In this document: positions 1-8,107 of the stretch, piece by piece
Position numbering within the stretch: the stretch's first letter is position 1
Layout of the letters: each line of letters opens with the position of its first letter
Source of the DNA: an uncultured Campylobacter sp.
GTDB taxonomy: Bacteria; Campylobacterota; Campylobacteria; Campylobacterales; Campylobacteraceae
Length of the DNA stretch: 25,540 nucleotides
Direction of reading: 5' to 3'
Assembly: GCF_938039205.1 (NCBI RefSeq)
Contig: NZ_CALHVM010000063.1
Coordinates: 1 to 25,540 of the forward strand
The notes under the pieces: generated by a model
The model's database searches: none
The model's input: the letters and a program-made list of their open reading frames with translations, nothing else
What the model was told of the DNA's origin: nothing
Program-made: the position numbers and the translations under genes

Positions 1-77
1 TAGCCAAAGGGCGGTTAAATTTGAGTGAAATTTAAAAAATGCGGGAGTAAATTTGAGGAAATTTGAAGTAAAAGAAA

Positions 78-106
78 AAATTTAGCCGAAAAGCTCGGCT
101 AAATTT
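78..106 (-). terminator. Rho-independent terminator of the trxA-trxB operon
   Basis: A perfect 12-base-pair stem (AAATTTAGCCGA against TCGGCTAAATTT) encloses a 5-base loop. It lies 8 bases past the trxB stop. Read on the minus strand, the stem runs straight into a T-rich tract (TTTTTTCTTTT), the classic intrinsic terminator layout. Positions 1-77 beyond it hold only AT-rich spacer with repeated AAATTT words and no gene that I can see. Confidence 0.85.
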
Positions 107-114
107 GAGAAATC

Positions 115-1053
115 TTAGTGTAAGCTCTCGATGTAGCTAAGCGCGCTAAGGGCCGCTACGGCGCCGTCTCCCGCGGCTACGATGACTTGCTTTGGCGCAT
201 CTTTTCTGATGTCACCCGCGGCAAATAGCCCAGGCACACTAGTTTGCATCTTTAGATCGACGCTGACTTGGCCGCCGTCCTCGGTTTGGCATACGAATTC
301 GCCGTTTTCTTGGCGAAGGACGTCGTTGTTTACGTTAAGTCCGACGAATACGAAAACGCCCGGCACTTTTAGATCGCGCTCGCCCTCTTTCGTGTTTATG
401 ATTAGGCCTGCAAGACCTGCTTTGTCGCCGTAAGCTTGCTTGATCGTGGCGCTCGTGATAAATTCGATTTTGGCGTTAGCGCGAGCCTTTTCTAGCGTGA
501 CGGGCGCTGCGCGAAACTCGTCTCTGCGGTGGATGATGTAGACGCGCGAGCAGATTTTGGCTAGATATAAGGCCTCCTCGATCGCCGTGTCGCCGCCGCC
601 TAGAACCGCGACTTCTTTGTTTTTATAGAAAAATCCGTCGCAAGTCGCGCACGTGCTCACGCCTCTACCGAAAAACTCGTCCTCGCCCGCAAAGCCTGCG
701 CGGCGCGGAGTGGAGCCGGTGGCTACGATGACTGCTTTGGCCTGCTCTTCTTTGCCGCCTTCAAGCTTGACCGTGAAGCTGCCGTCGGCGTTTTTTACCA
801 CGCGCTCGACGCCCGCCATCTCGTGCTTTAGTCCAAAATGTGTGCACTGTGCGACCCACGTGCTCATGAAGTCTATGCCGCTCTCGCCAGGAGCTTTTTG
901 GCCGGGATAGTTTTCTATCTCAGAGCTACTCGTGATCTGGCCGCCTGGCATACCTTTTTCAAACATTACGACGTTTTTTAGTCCGCCGCGAGTGGCGTAA
1001 AGGCCTGCGCTAAGTCCTGCAGGACCGCCTCCGATGATCGCTAAATCTAACAT
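115..1053 (-). CDS. trxB: Thioredoxin-disulfide reductase TrxB
   Basis: This cytoplasmic FAD enzyme uses NADPH to reduce oxidised thioredoxin. The 312 residues are full length for the low-molecular-weight bacterial family. The FAD-binding GGGPAG lies at residues 8-13. The redox-active CATC follows near residue 135, then the NADPH-binding GGGDTAIEEA, and the C-terminal AAGDIR segment of the FAD domain is present. It is the last gene of an operon with trxA, with one small thioredoxin-like gene in between, so the reductase and its substrate are co-expressed. The start at ATG 1053 is preceded by an AAAGG-like ribosome site. A strong terminator follows the stop. The identification is very secure. 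Confidence 0.97.
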   Translation of the reverse strand: MLDLAIIGGGPAGLSAGLYATRGGLKNVVMFEKGMPGGQITSSSEIENYPGQKAPGESGIDFMSTWVAQCTHFGLKHEMAGVERVVKNADGSFTVKLEGGKEEQAKAVIVATGSTPRRAGFAGEDEFFGRGVSTCATCDGFFYKNKEVAVLGGGDTAIEEALYLAKICSRVYIIHRRDEFRAAPVTLEKARANAKIEFITSATIKQAYGDKAGLAGLIINTKEGERDLKVPGVFVFVGLNVNNDVLRQENGEFVCQTEDGGQVSVDLKMQTSVPGLFAAGDIRKDAPKQVIVAAGDGAVAALSALSYIESLH

Positions 1054-1063
1054 ATTTTTTCCT

Positions 1064-1513
1064 TTAAATTTTATTTATTTTTGAATCTTGTTTATAAATG
1101 CCGCCCTTTTGCGCCTTTAGCTCCACGCTGGCGGGCAAAGACGTGATATTTAGGACGTGCATCAGCTTTAAAATCGTATTTATATCCGACGCGACGAAAT
1201 TTATATTTCCATCGCTAGGCGCGCGTTTTTGGAGTAAATCCACGGCGACGATTTTTAAATCCTTGCTTGAAGTTTTTAAAATTTCCTTCCAATCTGATTG
1301 GTTGGAGCTAAAAACCACGAGTAAAAATTTATCGTCCTGCGGCGCGAAAATTTGAGCCTGCTCGTAAAAAACCAACTCGCTAAAATTTACGAATTTATAC
1401 TGCGAAAATCTGTAATTATTGTAAGCAAATACGCCTGCTACCAGCGCTGCACCGATAAAAGACGCAAAAACGGAGGTGAGAGGAAGCAGGCTTCCTCCTC
1501 GTCTAAAAACCAT
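1064..1513 (-). CDS. Membrane-anchored, cysteine-free thioredoxin-like protein
   Basis: I do not recognise a named family for this 149-residue protein. A hydrophobic segment at residues 10-30 should anchor it in the inner membrane after a short Arg-containing cytoplasmic tail, leaving about 115 residues in the periplasm. That part reads like a decayed thioredoxin fold. A strand FLLVVF (63-68) is followed by SSNQSDW where the WCxxC motif would sit, and near residues 125-127 SLP occupies the place of the cis-proline SIP motif, followed by a strand and a KGG turn. There is no cysteine anywhere, so no thioredoxin-type redox chemistry is possible. Its ATG overlaps the trxA stop as TAATG, and trxB follows 10 bases later. 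The fold is inferred from pattern only. Confidence 0.8.
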   Translation of the reverse strand: MVFRRGGSLLPLTSVFASFIGAALVAGVFAYNNYRFSQYKFVNFSELVFYEQAQIFAPQDDKFLLVVFSSNQSDWKEILKTSSKDLKIVAVDLLQKRAPSDGNINFVASDINTILKLMHVLNITSLPASVELKAQKGGIYKQDSKINKI

Positions 1514-1827
1514 TAAAGAAGCGAATTTATCTTATCGGCGATGGCTTGTTTTGATTGTGCGCCGACCATTTGCTCTACGACTTCGCCGTTTTTGAAAAAT
1601 AGAAGCGTAGGGATCGAGCGGATGCCAAATTCTACGGCAAGGTCTTGCACTTCGTCGGTGTTTACTTTGCAAATTTTAGCTTTGCCCTCAAACTCCTCGG
1701 CTAGCTCGTCGATAACCGGAGCAAGCATACGGCAAGGTCCGCACCAAGGTGCCCAAAAATCTACTAGCGCGACGCCCTCTTTAGCGACGTCAAAATTCGC
1801 AGTCGTTAGTTCTATGTATTTTCCCAT
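1513..1827 (-). CDS. trxA: Thioredoxin TrxA
   Basis: This 104-residue cytoplasmic dithiol reductant supplies electrons to ribonucleotide reductase, peroxiredoxins and other targets. The active site WCGPC has its cysteines at residues 29 and 32, inside FWAPWCGPC. The cis-proline is in RSIPT near residue 74, followed by LLFFKNGE, as expected of a classical thioredoxin. The length is normal. The start is supported by a good AAAGGAG ribosome site (complement of about 1832-1840). It is the first gene of the trxA-(thioredoxin-like)-trxB operon, with an extended -10 promoter immediately upstream. TrxB at the end of the operon recycles it. Confidence 0.97.
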   Translation of the reverse strand: MGKYIELTTANFDVAKEGVALVDFWAPWCGPCRMLAPVIDELAEEFEGKAKICKVNTDEVQDLAVEFGIRSIPTLLFFKNGEVVEQMVGAQSKQAIADKINSLL

Positions 1828-1856
1828 TTTATTCTCCTTTTTTAAAGATAGTTGTA

Positions 1857-1864
1857 ATTATACA
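1857..1864 (-). promoter_or_regulatory. Extended -10 promoter for trxA
   Basis: The minus strand reads TGTATAAT, a consensus extended -10 box of the kind typical of Campylobacter sigma-70 promoters. It would start transcription near 1850, about 23 bases before the trxA ATG. No clear -35 box is visible, which is usual for the genus. Confidence 0.7.
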
Positions 1865-1898
1865 CGAAAGTATTTAAATTTTAGCTAAATAAGAATTT

Positions 1899-2237
1899 TT
1901 ACAAACTAATATTTTCTATCCACTTTATCTCGCTCTTTTTTATCGCGATCAAATCGACCTGAAAATCGGCATTTGCGCTGTTTTGCAGCAGATAAAAATC
2001 GATAGTTTTTAAAATTTTATTAAATTTAGTGGGCGTGAGGCGATACTCTGCCTCGTAGTCGCCCTGCGTAGCTTTGATTTCAACGAAGCGCAAAATGCCG
2101 TCTTTTTTAGCGATGACGTCGATCTCACCAAATTTGGAGCTAAAATTTCTAGCGAGTATCTCGCAGCCGTTTTTTAGCAAAAACTCGCAAGCCAGATCCT
2201 CGGAGCTTTTGCCGAAAAGATACGCTCTAAGCCCCAA
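1899..2237 (-). CDS. yraN: YraN/UPF0102 family putative endonuclease-fold protein
   Basis: This 112-residue protein belongs to the widespread UPF0102 (YraN) family, which has a restriction-endonuclease-like core and no firmly established cellular role. The core is visible: G-E-I-D-V-I-A in FGEIDVIAKKDG, followed by FVEIKATQGD, giving the E...D...ExK pattern of PD-(D/E)XK nucleases. The N-terminal AYLFGKSSEDLACEFL helix is also typical of the family. Translation apparently starts at a TTG codon (complement 2235-2237), three bases past the hom stop. The residues from that point fit the family N-terminus, so I keep this start. It is the last gene of the run that begins with the TrmH-family methylase. 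Confidence 0.9.
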   Translation of the reverse strand: MGLRAYLFGKSSEDLACEFLLKNGCEILARNFSSKFGEIDVIAKKDGILRFVEIKATQGDYEAEYRLTPTKFNKILKTIDFYLLQNSANADFQVDLIAIKKSEIKWIENISL

Positions 2238-2240
2238 ATT

Positions 2241-3503
2241 TTACTCTTCTATCCTCATCATAAAAGGCTTTTCTTTTACGAACTCTTGCTCTTGCAAAAT
2301 TTCCATAGTGCGCCTCACGTCCTTTTCCACGCTCGTGTGCGTCGTGAAAAATAGCGTCGCATACGGACTTTCGTCCTTTGGTTTTTGTAGCAGGCTATCG
2401 ATAGAGAGGTTGTTTTCGCTCATTAAATTCGTGATTTTAGCCAGCACGCCGACCTTGTCCTCGACCCTGAGCCTAAAATAATACTTCGTACGAATTTCGC
2501 TCGGATCCAAAAGTTCGAGAGCATTTAGCTCAAACGGCGCCTTGTAGCCTAGCATCGGGGATTTGCCGTCTCTGGCTATATCGATGAGATCACTGATGAC
2601 CGAGCTCGCCGTCGCAGGACCGCCCGCGCCCGGACCGTAAAACATCGTCTCGCCGACTGCGTCGCCCACTACGCTCACGGCATTTGTCACGCCGTCGGTT
2701 TTGGCTATCATTTTATCTTTTGGTACGAGTGCTGGATGTACTCGCAGCTCGACCTTGTCGCCGGTTTTTTTGGCGATGGCGAGCAGTTTGATGACGTACT
2801 CGAAATCGTTAGCAAAAAAGATATCCTCGGGCGTGATACCTTCGATGCCCTCTATCAGGATGTCTTCGGGGTTGCCGTGTACGCCGTATGCGATGCTGGC
2901 TAGGATCAGTAACTTGTGCGCCGCGTCAAATCCACCTACGTCAAAGGTTGGATCGGCCTCGGCGTAGCCTAGCTCCTGGGCTTTTTTTAGAGCGTCCGCG
3001 AAATTTGAACCCTTGCTCATCATCGAGGTTAGGATGTAGTTGCTCGTGCCGTTTAAAATCCCGTTGATGCTTAGGATGTGATTTGCGCTAAGGCCCTCGC
3101 GAAGGGCTCTGATGATAGGTATGCCGCCGGCGACGCTAGCCTCGAAGCCAAACGGCGTATTTTGCGCCAAATTTTGCAAGGCGTAGCGGTGATAGGCTAG
3201 TAGCGCTTTGTTTGCCGTTACGACGGCTTTTTTGCGCTCTAAAATTTGACTGACGACCCTAAACGGCTCCTCGACGCCGCCCATGAGCTCGACGAAAACG
3301 TCAATATCGTCGCGCTTTATGACGCTATCTATATCGTCCGTGAGCGGGATGGCGACGTCTCTTTTTTTGTTTAAATTTCTAACGACGCCGATGACCGGAA
3401 CTATCTCTTCGCCGCATCTTGCCGCGATTAGTTTTTTGTTTTGGAGTAAAATTTTAGCTACGGCTTCTCCGACCGTGCCGACGCCTAAAATGGCTATATT
3501 CAT
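2241..3503 (-). CDS. hom: Homoserine dehydrogenase
   Basis: This enzyme reduces aspartate semialdehyde to homoserine with NAD(P)H, the branch point toward threonine and methionine. The nucleotide-binding GVGTVG is at residues 7-12. Family signatures NGILNGTSNYIL and AEADPTFDVGGFDAAHK follow in the central catalytic region. A C-terminal ACT domain begins near residue 341 (YYFRLRVEDKVGVLAKI), consistent with feedback control by an amino acid, usually threonine. The 420 residues are a typical length for the monofunctional enzyme with an ACT domain. The ATG overlaps the upstream aminotransferase stop as ATGA, so the two are translationally coupled in an amino-acid metabolism pair. Confidence 0.96.
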   Translation of the reverse strand: MNIAILGVGTVGEAVAKILLQNKKLIAARCGEEIVPVIGVVRNLNKKRDVAIPLTDDIDSVIKRDDIDVFVELMGGVEEPFRVVSQILERKKAVVTANKALLAYHRYALQNLAQNTPFGFEASVAGGIPIIRALREGLSANHILSINGILNGTSNYILTSMMSKGSNFADALKKAQELGYAEADPTFDVGGFDAAHKLLILASIAYGVHGNPEDILIEGIEGITPEDIFFANDFEYVIKLLAIAKKTGDKVELRVHPALVPKDKMIAKTDGVTNAVSVVGDAVGETMFYGPGAGGPATASSVISDLIDIARDGKSPMLGYKAPFELNALELLDPSEIRTKYYFRLRVEDKVGVLAKITNLMSENNLSIDSLLQKPKDESPYATLFFTTHTSVEKDVRRTMEILQEQEFVKEKPFMMRIEE

Positions 3504-4708
3504 GCAAATTCTTTCAGATATTTTTTGACATTTCGCGCCGCTTGGCGGATGCGGTTTTCGTTCTCGATGAGAGCGAGGCGCACGTAGTCGTTGCCGCCCT
3601 CGCCAAAACCGATACCCGGGCTCACCGCGACGCTAGCTTTTGTTAAAAGCTGCTTTGAAAACTCGAGACTGCCGATGTTTCCGACTTGCGGTGGGATTTT
3701 TGCCCAGATGAACATACTCGAGCTTGGCTTATGCATCTCCCAGCCCGCACTTGCAAAGGCTTCTAGCATCACGTCGCGGCGTTTTTCGTAAATTTGACGG
3801 ATATCCTCGACGCAGCTTTGATCGCCGTCTAGTGCAACTGTGGCGGAGACTTGGATCGGGGTAAACATGCCGTAATCGACCCATGATTTTATCTTTTTAA
3901 GAGCTGCGCAAAGGCGCTTGTTTCCGCATAAAAATCCGACGCGCCAGCCCGCCATATTGTAGCTTTTTGATAGCGTGTAGCACTCGACGGCAACGTCTTT
4001 TGCGCCCTCAACCTCAAATATGCTTGGCGTCTTGTAGCCGTCAAACGTGAGGTCCGCGTAGGCGATATCTGAGATCACGTAAAAGCGCTCTTGTTTACTC
4101 ATCGCCACTAGCCGCTCGTAGAAGCTCTTTTGCACGGTTACTGTCGTCGGGTTGTGCGGGAAATTTACGACGACGTATTTAGGTTTCGGAGAGCTTGAGC
4201 GGATCGTGTGAAGCAGGTCTTCGAAAAATTTGTTTTCGTCAAGCTCAAATTTGTCGTTGTATTTTAGCGGCATCTTTGCCACGCTACCGCCGGCAAATAA
4301 AAACGCCTGCGTGTGAATCGGGTATGCGGGATCGGGCACTACGGCGACGTCGCCAGGATTTACTATCGCTTGGGCTAGATGTACAAAGCCCTCTTTGCTG
4401 CCCATAACGGCGACGGCCTCGGTATCGGGGTCTAAATTTACGCCGTATTTGCGCTTGTACCAGTTGCAGATGGCTAGGCGAAGTTTGTAGATGCCAGCGC
4501 TCGCCGAGTAGCCGTGGGTTTTGTCTTTTTGCGCGCTTTCGCAGAGTTTATCGACGATGTGCTGAGGCGTGCGACCCTCCGGGTTTCCCATCGAAAAGTC
4601 GATGATATCTTCGCCCGCTCGGCGCGCGGCCATTTTTATGGCGTTTACCTCGGCAAATACGTAGTTTGGAAGTCTTTCAATCGTATTAAATCTAATCTCG
4701 TCAAACAT
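3500..4708 (-). CDS. PLP-dependent class I aminotransferase, AlaC-like
   Basis: This cytoplasmic transaminase belongs to fold type I. The PLP-binding lysine is K248 in SKSYNMAGWRVGF, with an upstream NFPHNPT loop (183-189) and SDIAYADLTF (213-222) contacting the cofactor. The N-terminal stretch RLPNYVF...MAARRAGEDIIDFSMGNPEG closely resembles the AlaC/YfdZ glutamate-pyruvate aminotransferases. Campylobacter members have also been annotated as aspartate or LL-diaminopimelate aminotransferases, and the substrate cannot be settled from sequence alone, so I give no symbol. The gene sits directly before hom with a 4-base overlap. That position would suit either alanine or aspartate-family amino acid metabolism. 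Confidence 0.92.
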   Translation of the reverse strand: MFDEIRFNTIERLPNYVFAEVNAIKMAARRAGEDIIDFSMGNPEGRTPQHIVDKLCESAQKDKTHGYSASAGIYKLRLAICNWYKRKYGVNLDPDTEAVAVMGSKEGFVHLAQAIVNPGDVAVVPDPAYPIHTQAFLFAGGSVAKMPLKYNDKFELDENKFFEDLLHTIRSSSPKPKYVVVNFPHNPTTVTVQKSFYERLVAMSKQERFYVISDIAYADLTFDGYKTPSIFEVEGAKDVAVECYTLSKSYNMAGWRVGFLCGNKRLCAALKKIKSWVDYGMFTPIQVSATVALDGDQSCVEDIRQIYEKRRDVMLEAFASAGWEMHKPSSSMFIWAKIPPQVGNIGSLEFSKQLLTKASVAVSPGIGFGEGGNDYVRLALIENENRIRQAARNVKKYLKEFA

Positions 4709-4718
4709 AAATTTTTCC

Positions 4719-5516
4719 TTATTCTAGGTAGATTTTGAGCCCTCGTTTGATATTTTCTAAGCTGACCGCATCGTCGATCATCAGATATTTTGCGTTTTGC
4801 GGGAAGGAAACTTTCAGACTATTTATAGCCTTGTCGCTTCGTTTTTCCTCGAGTAAATTTAAACTTTTATCCAAAATTCTCACGACGGCGAACCAACGAT
4901 CCTCGGCGCTAGCGCTTATCGTCGCGCTTTTTGCGCCGCTAATGTCGATGAGATAGGGTTCGAGCGGTTTTGAGAGTTGGACTTCTTGCGAAAACTGCAC
5001 GGGAGTTTGGTTTATAGATGAATTTGACGCGTCGATAACGTACTCGTAGGACAGCTCGCCGGATCTGTTTATATCTGTTATTTCGGTGCCGCTTTCTTTA
5101 AAGGCAGAGTAGAGCGAGCCTGGGTCAGGGATAAATTTAGTATCTACAGTCACTCCCCAAGTAGCACCGCCGGCATTAGAAAATTCGCTCGTTAAGATAT
5201 CGTTGTAGCCTAGTCCATTTAGAGCATCTTTTGCGATTTTCATGATAAGTAGCGGGTTGTTTTGGCGCGAGATAAATTTGATATTTACCTTTACATTTTG
5301 TTTGTAGGATAGGCGTAGGAGCGAATTTGACTTTAAAACATTTGAAATTTTAGCAATGTCGGGCTTGCCGTTTGCATTTAGATATGCAGAGCCGTCGCCA
5401 AAGAGCTGAGTTGCTTTTGTGCTATTTTGACCAAGCAAGCCGCCTGCTATATCCACCACGCTGCCCGCAAGGCAAAAAGCCGCGCTAGCAGTCAAAACTA
5501 AAAGCTTTTTTACCAC
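4719..5516 (-). CDS. Secreted periplasmic protein of unknown function
   Basis: The first residues MVKKLLVLTASAAFCLAG form a signal peptide with a likely cleavage after LAG near residue 18. The remaining approximately 247 residues have no membrane segment and alternate short strands and polar loops. No enzyme motif is recognisable. From memory, C. jejuni carries a periplasmic protein of unknown function in the same place (about Cj0151c), so the gene appears conserved in the genus. Its start overlaps the end of the upstream RodZ-like gene by 7 bases. That suggests the two are made together and may act together at the envelope. Function is not assigned. Confidence 0.85.
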   Translation of the reverse strand: MVKKLLVLTASAAFCLAGSVVDIAGGLLGQNSTKATQLFGDGSAYLNANGKPDIAKISNVLKSNSLLRLSYKQNVKVNIKFISRQNNPLLIMKIAKDALNGLGYNDILTSEFSNAGGATWGVTVDTKFIPDPGSLYSAFKESGTEITDINRSGELSYEYVIDASNSSINQTPVQFSQEVQLSKPLEPYLIDISGAKSATISASAEDRWFAVVRILDKSLNLLEEKRSDKAINSLKVSFPQNAKYLMIDDAVSLENIKRGLKIYLE

Positions 5517-6535
5517 GATTTGCCCTTATTTAGTGCTACAAATTCGTCGTATGTGAGCGGCGTAACTTTATCTTTTTCGACCAAAAAGCGCTTTGGATTA
5601 TCGCCGCTAAATTTGATATTTTGATCGCCGATTTCTAAATTTATCTCTCCGTGTCCTGTGACGATGAGTTGTTTTTTGCCTATTTCAATGGAAACGGCAT
5701 TTGAGGCATTTTGAGATTTCTTTTTGTTGTCGTCCAAATTTATCACGCCGAGCCAAACTTTTCTTCGTGGAACGACTTTTATCTCGCTTAGTCCGTTTAG
5801 TTGGTATACATCGCCGCTTTTAGGCGTTACTTGGACTGCGGTGGATGCATTTTCGTCGGCCAAATTTGAAACCTGTTCATTCTGTAAATTTTTACTTACG
5901 TCTTGCTCTGCGGGTTTTGATTGCGTGCTTGTAGAAACCGCCACATTAAACTCTGGCAAGGGTTGCTCTACTTGGGTAACGGCAAAATTTGAAGCATTCT
6001 CTTCGATTTTATTTATCTCGTCTTCTTGTTTAGGAGCAGAGGAGACACTTATCGTGATATTTGCGTCTTTGATGGAGTCTAAATTTTTAGTCGCCTGTTG
6101 CACTACGTTTGTATCGGAGTAAGTCACGCTTTTGTTTTTGTCCTCAAAGAAACTCGAGAGGTCGCCGATGTATTTTTGGGGCTCGAAAAAGTAAATTAAA
6201 GCGCCGATCGCGCAAATAGCGATGATGCCGCCCAGCATACCGCCGTAAGACGATTTATCGTTTGCGGTATAGGCCGGAATTTTAGGCGATATGGTTATGG
6301 TTTTGTGCTTTAACTCGCTCTCGTGCTCGGCTATGAACGTCTCGTATTCTCGCATCCACGATGAAAAGTCGATATCAAGCTCGCGCTCCAGAATTTTAAC
6401 AAAACCCTTGACGTTAAAACGTGCCAACTTTTCAAAATTTTTATCGGCGATGTAACCTAGATATTCTGCCTCGATGTGCGTTCTTCTGGCGACCTCGCTA
6501 AGCCCTAATTCTTTTAGTAAACTTATGTCATTCAT
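5510..6535 (-). CDS. RodZ-like bitopic protein: N-terminal HTH-type domain, one membrane helix, periplasmic beta domain
   Basis: This 341-residue protein has three parts. Residues 1-60 resemble the cytoplasmic helix-turn-helix of RodZ (GLSEVARRTHIEAEYLGYI, then FEKLARFNVKGFVKILERELDID). One transmembrane helix lies at about 98-117 (LGGIIAICAIGALIYFF). A long Ser/Thr/Asn/Gln-rich linker then leads to a C-terminal strand-rich domain at about 245-330 that resembles the RodZ periplasmic domain (KVWLGVINLDD, INLEIGDQNIKFSGDNP). RodZ links MreB filaments to the peptidoglycan machinery. If this is the divergent counterpart, it would work with the MreB and MreC encoded later in the window. The likeness is my reading of the pattern and needs a profile search. 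Its ATG overlaps the methylase stop by 8 bases. Confidence 0.8.
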   Translation of the reverse strand: MNDISLLKELGLSEVARRTHIEAEYLGYIADKNFEKLARFNVKGFVKILERELDIDFSSWMREYETFIAEHESELKHKTITISPKIPAYTANDKSSYGGMLGGIIAICAIGALIYFFEPQKYIGDLSSFFEDKNKSVTYSDTNVVQQATKNLDSIKDANITISVSSAPKQEDEINKIEENASNFAVTQVEQPLPEFNVAVSTSTQSKPAEQDVSKNLQNEQVSNLADENASTAVQVTPKSGDVYQLNGLSEIKVVPRRKVWLGVINLDDNKKKSQNASNAVSIEIGKKQLIVTGHGEINLEIGDQNIKFSGDNPKRFLVEKDKVTPLTYDEFVALNKGKSW

Positions 6536-7208
6536 TTATAATCCTATCGCAAAGTATGGCAAACGCAGCCGAGACGTTTAGGCTGTCCCAGTCGTTTTTC
6601 ATTTTTATTCCTACTATCTCGTCGCTTTTGGCAAGGACTTTTTTGTGCAAACCTTCGCCCTCGCTACCCATCACGAGCGCGACTTTTTGGTCAAATTTGA
6701 CTTCATGAGCGTTTTTGCCGCCGCTTGCCGTGGCGTAAATTTTAAATCCAATCTGTTTTAGTTCGTTTAGCAAGCTAAGACCGTCTTCGACAAGAGAGAT
6801 ATTTGCCTCGTAGGCAGCTCCGCTACTAGCTCGCAATACGCCTTCCATCGCCAAATTTTTAGCGACGACGACGATGCCTCCGCAGCCCAGCGCATACGCT
6901 GTTCGGACTATAGCACCGATGTTTCCGACATCACTAAGTCCGTATAAGATCGCTATAAAATTTTGTTTTTTTATCTCGTCGATACTTTTAAACTCAAACT
7001 CCTCAACTTCGGCTAAAAAGCCTTGGTGATTGCCGCCGTGTGCGAGAGCTTGGGCTTTTTGATTATCCACGCGCTTTATCGGCGCGCCGACGCCTACGAT
7101 CTGTGAAAATAGCGCCTTGTCGCACTCTTTGGCGAGGTAGACCGTTTTGACGCTTTTTTTGTAGTTTTTTATGATGTGCAAAAATAGCTGTTTTCCGTAT
7201 ATTACCAT
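6528..7208 (-). CDS. TrmH/SpoU family RNA 2'-O-methyltransferase (RlmB-like)
   Basis: The protein should transfer a methyl group from S-adenosylmethionine to a ribose 2'-hydroxyl of rRNA or tRNA. It has an N-terminal substrate-binding part (MVIYGKQLF..., to about residue 75, with the GGNHQGFLAEV segment) and a SPOUT knot domain. The knot motifs are DVGNIGAIVRTAYALGCGGIVV, VMGSEGEGL and the final MKNDWDSLNVSAAFAIL, which forms the SAM-binding knot. At 226 residues it is on the short side for RlmB, which has G2251 of 23S rRNA as target in E. coli; the target here is unproven. It is the first gene of a long co-oriented run ending at yraN. The 82-base gap before it holds no clear promoter that I would call. 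Confidence 0.9.
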   Translation of the reverse strand: MVIYGKQLFLHIIKNYKKSVKTVYLAKECDKALFSQIVGVGAPIKRVDNQKAQALAHGGNHQGFLAEVEEFEFKSIDEIKKQNFIAILYGLSDVGNIGAIVRTAYALGCGGIVVVAKNLAMEGVLRASSGAAYEANISLVEDGLSLLNELKQIGFKIYATASGGKNAHEVKFDQKVALVMGSEGEGLHKKVLAKSDEIVGIKMKNDWDSLNVSAAFAILCDRIINE

Positions 7209-7290
7209 CGCCTGATAATAGCTAAAAATCGGTAAAATTTAGCTAAATTTTCGGATGAATTCGCTGTTTGTTTGAGTCTGCGAGCAAGTT

Positions 7291-8103
7291 TTAGCGGGTG
7301 AGCTCGGAGTAAATTTCTTTGGCGTTTCGACCTGTGATTTTGGCTAGCAGTTTAGACTTGGCTTTGGGTGAAATTTCAAGTTCCAAAATATCGTTTTGAG
7401 TGATTTTCTCAAAGGTAAAATTTGGATTTTTTTGCACTACGACGCACCACTCGCCGCTCAAATTTGCCTCTTGCAGCTTTTTTGCCAACTCGCTTGCCGT
7501 GGCTCTAAATTTAGTTTCAAATTTCTTTGTTGCTTCTTTTATGGCAAATATTTCTCTATCCGGCTCAAGTTTGGCAAAGTCCAAAATAAGCGAAAGTATG
7601 CGTTTGGGACTTTCGTAGATTGCCGCAGGAAACGGCGAATTTAGCGCATTTTGGATAGCCGCGGCTCGCTCTTTGCCGTTGTTTGGTAAAAATCCTAAAA
7701 AGCAAAATTCTTTTTCGCAAAGACCGCTTGCAACGACGGCTAAGAGTGCGGCATTTGAGCCGCTTAATACTTCATACGCGATACCGTTTTTTATAGCAAA
7801 ATTTACGAGCGCGGCTCCCGGATCGCTGATGCCCGGCATGCCTGCATCGCTTAAAAAGGCTACGTTTTTATCAAAAATTTCAAGCTCGATTTTAGATAAA
7901 ATTTCATCTTCGTTATGCGTGTGTAGCGGGATAAATTTTTGGATATTTATATTTGCGTCAAAACGCGTGTTTAGCAGGTTTATGAGGGATTTTGCGATTC
8001 TGGTATCTTCGCAAAAGAGTATCTCGCATTCGCGTAAAACGCTCAAAGCGCGAAGCGAGATATCGCTTAAATTTCCTATCGGCGTAGGAACGAAATATAG
8101 CAA
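7291..8103 (-). CDS. rsmI: 16S rRNA (cytidine(1402)-2'-O)-methyltransferase RsmI
   Basis: RsmI methylates the ribose of C1402 in the decoding centre of 16S rRNA. It belongs to the tetrapyrrole-methylase fold. Hallmarks in order are FVPTPIGNLSDISLRAL (4-20), CEDTRIAKSL, PLHTHNE, FLSDAGMPGISDPGAALV, FLPNNGKERAA and YESPKRI. The length of 270 is normal. The start appears to be a TTG (complement 8101-8103) four bases past the rpmE stop; no ATG fits, and residues from this TTG match the family N-terminus. It is co-transcribed with rpmE, a common ribosome-related pairing in this lineage. Confidence 0.95.
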   Translation of the reverse strand: MLYFVPTPIGNLSDISLRALSVLRECEILFCEDTRIAKSLINLLNTRFDANINIQKFIPLHTHNEDEILSKIELEIFDKNVAFLSDAGMPGISDPGAALVNFAIKNGIAYEVLSGSNAALLAVVASGLCEKEFCFLGFLPNNGKERAAAIQNALNSPFPAAIYESPKRILSLILDFAKLEPDREIFAIKEATKKFETKFRATASELAKKLQEANLSGEWCVVVQKNPNFTFEKITQNDILELEISPKAKSKLLAKITGRNAKEIYSELTR

Positions 8104-8107
8104 AGGG

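Noticed and set aside
7209..7290. Promoter for the TrmH-family methylase operon
   Set aside because: TATTAT at 7215-7220 (minus) would start transcription on the ATG itself, and other AT hexamers are no better than background.
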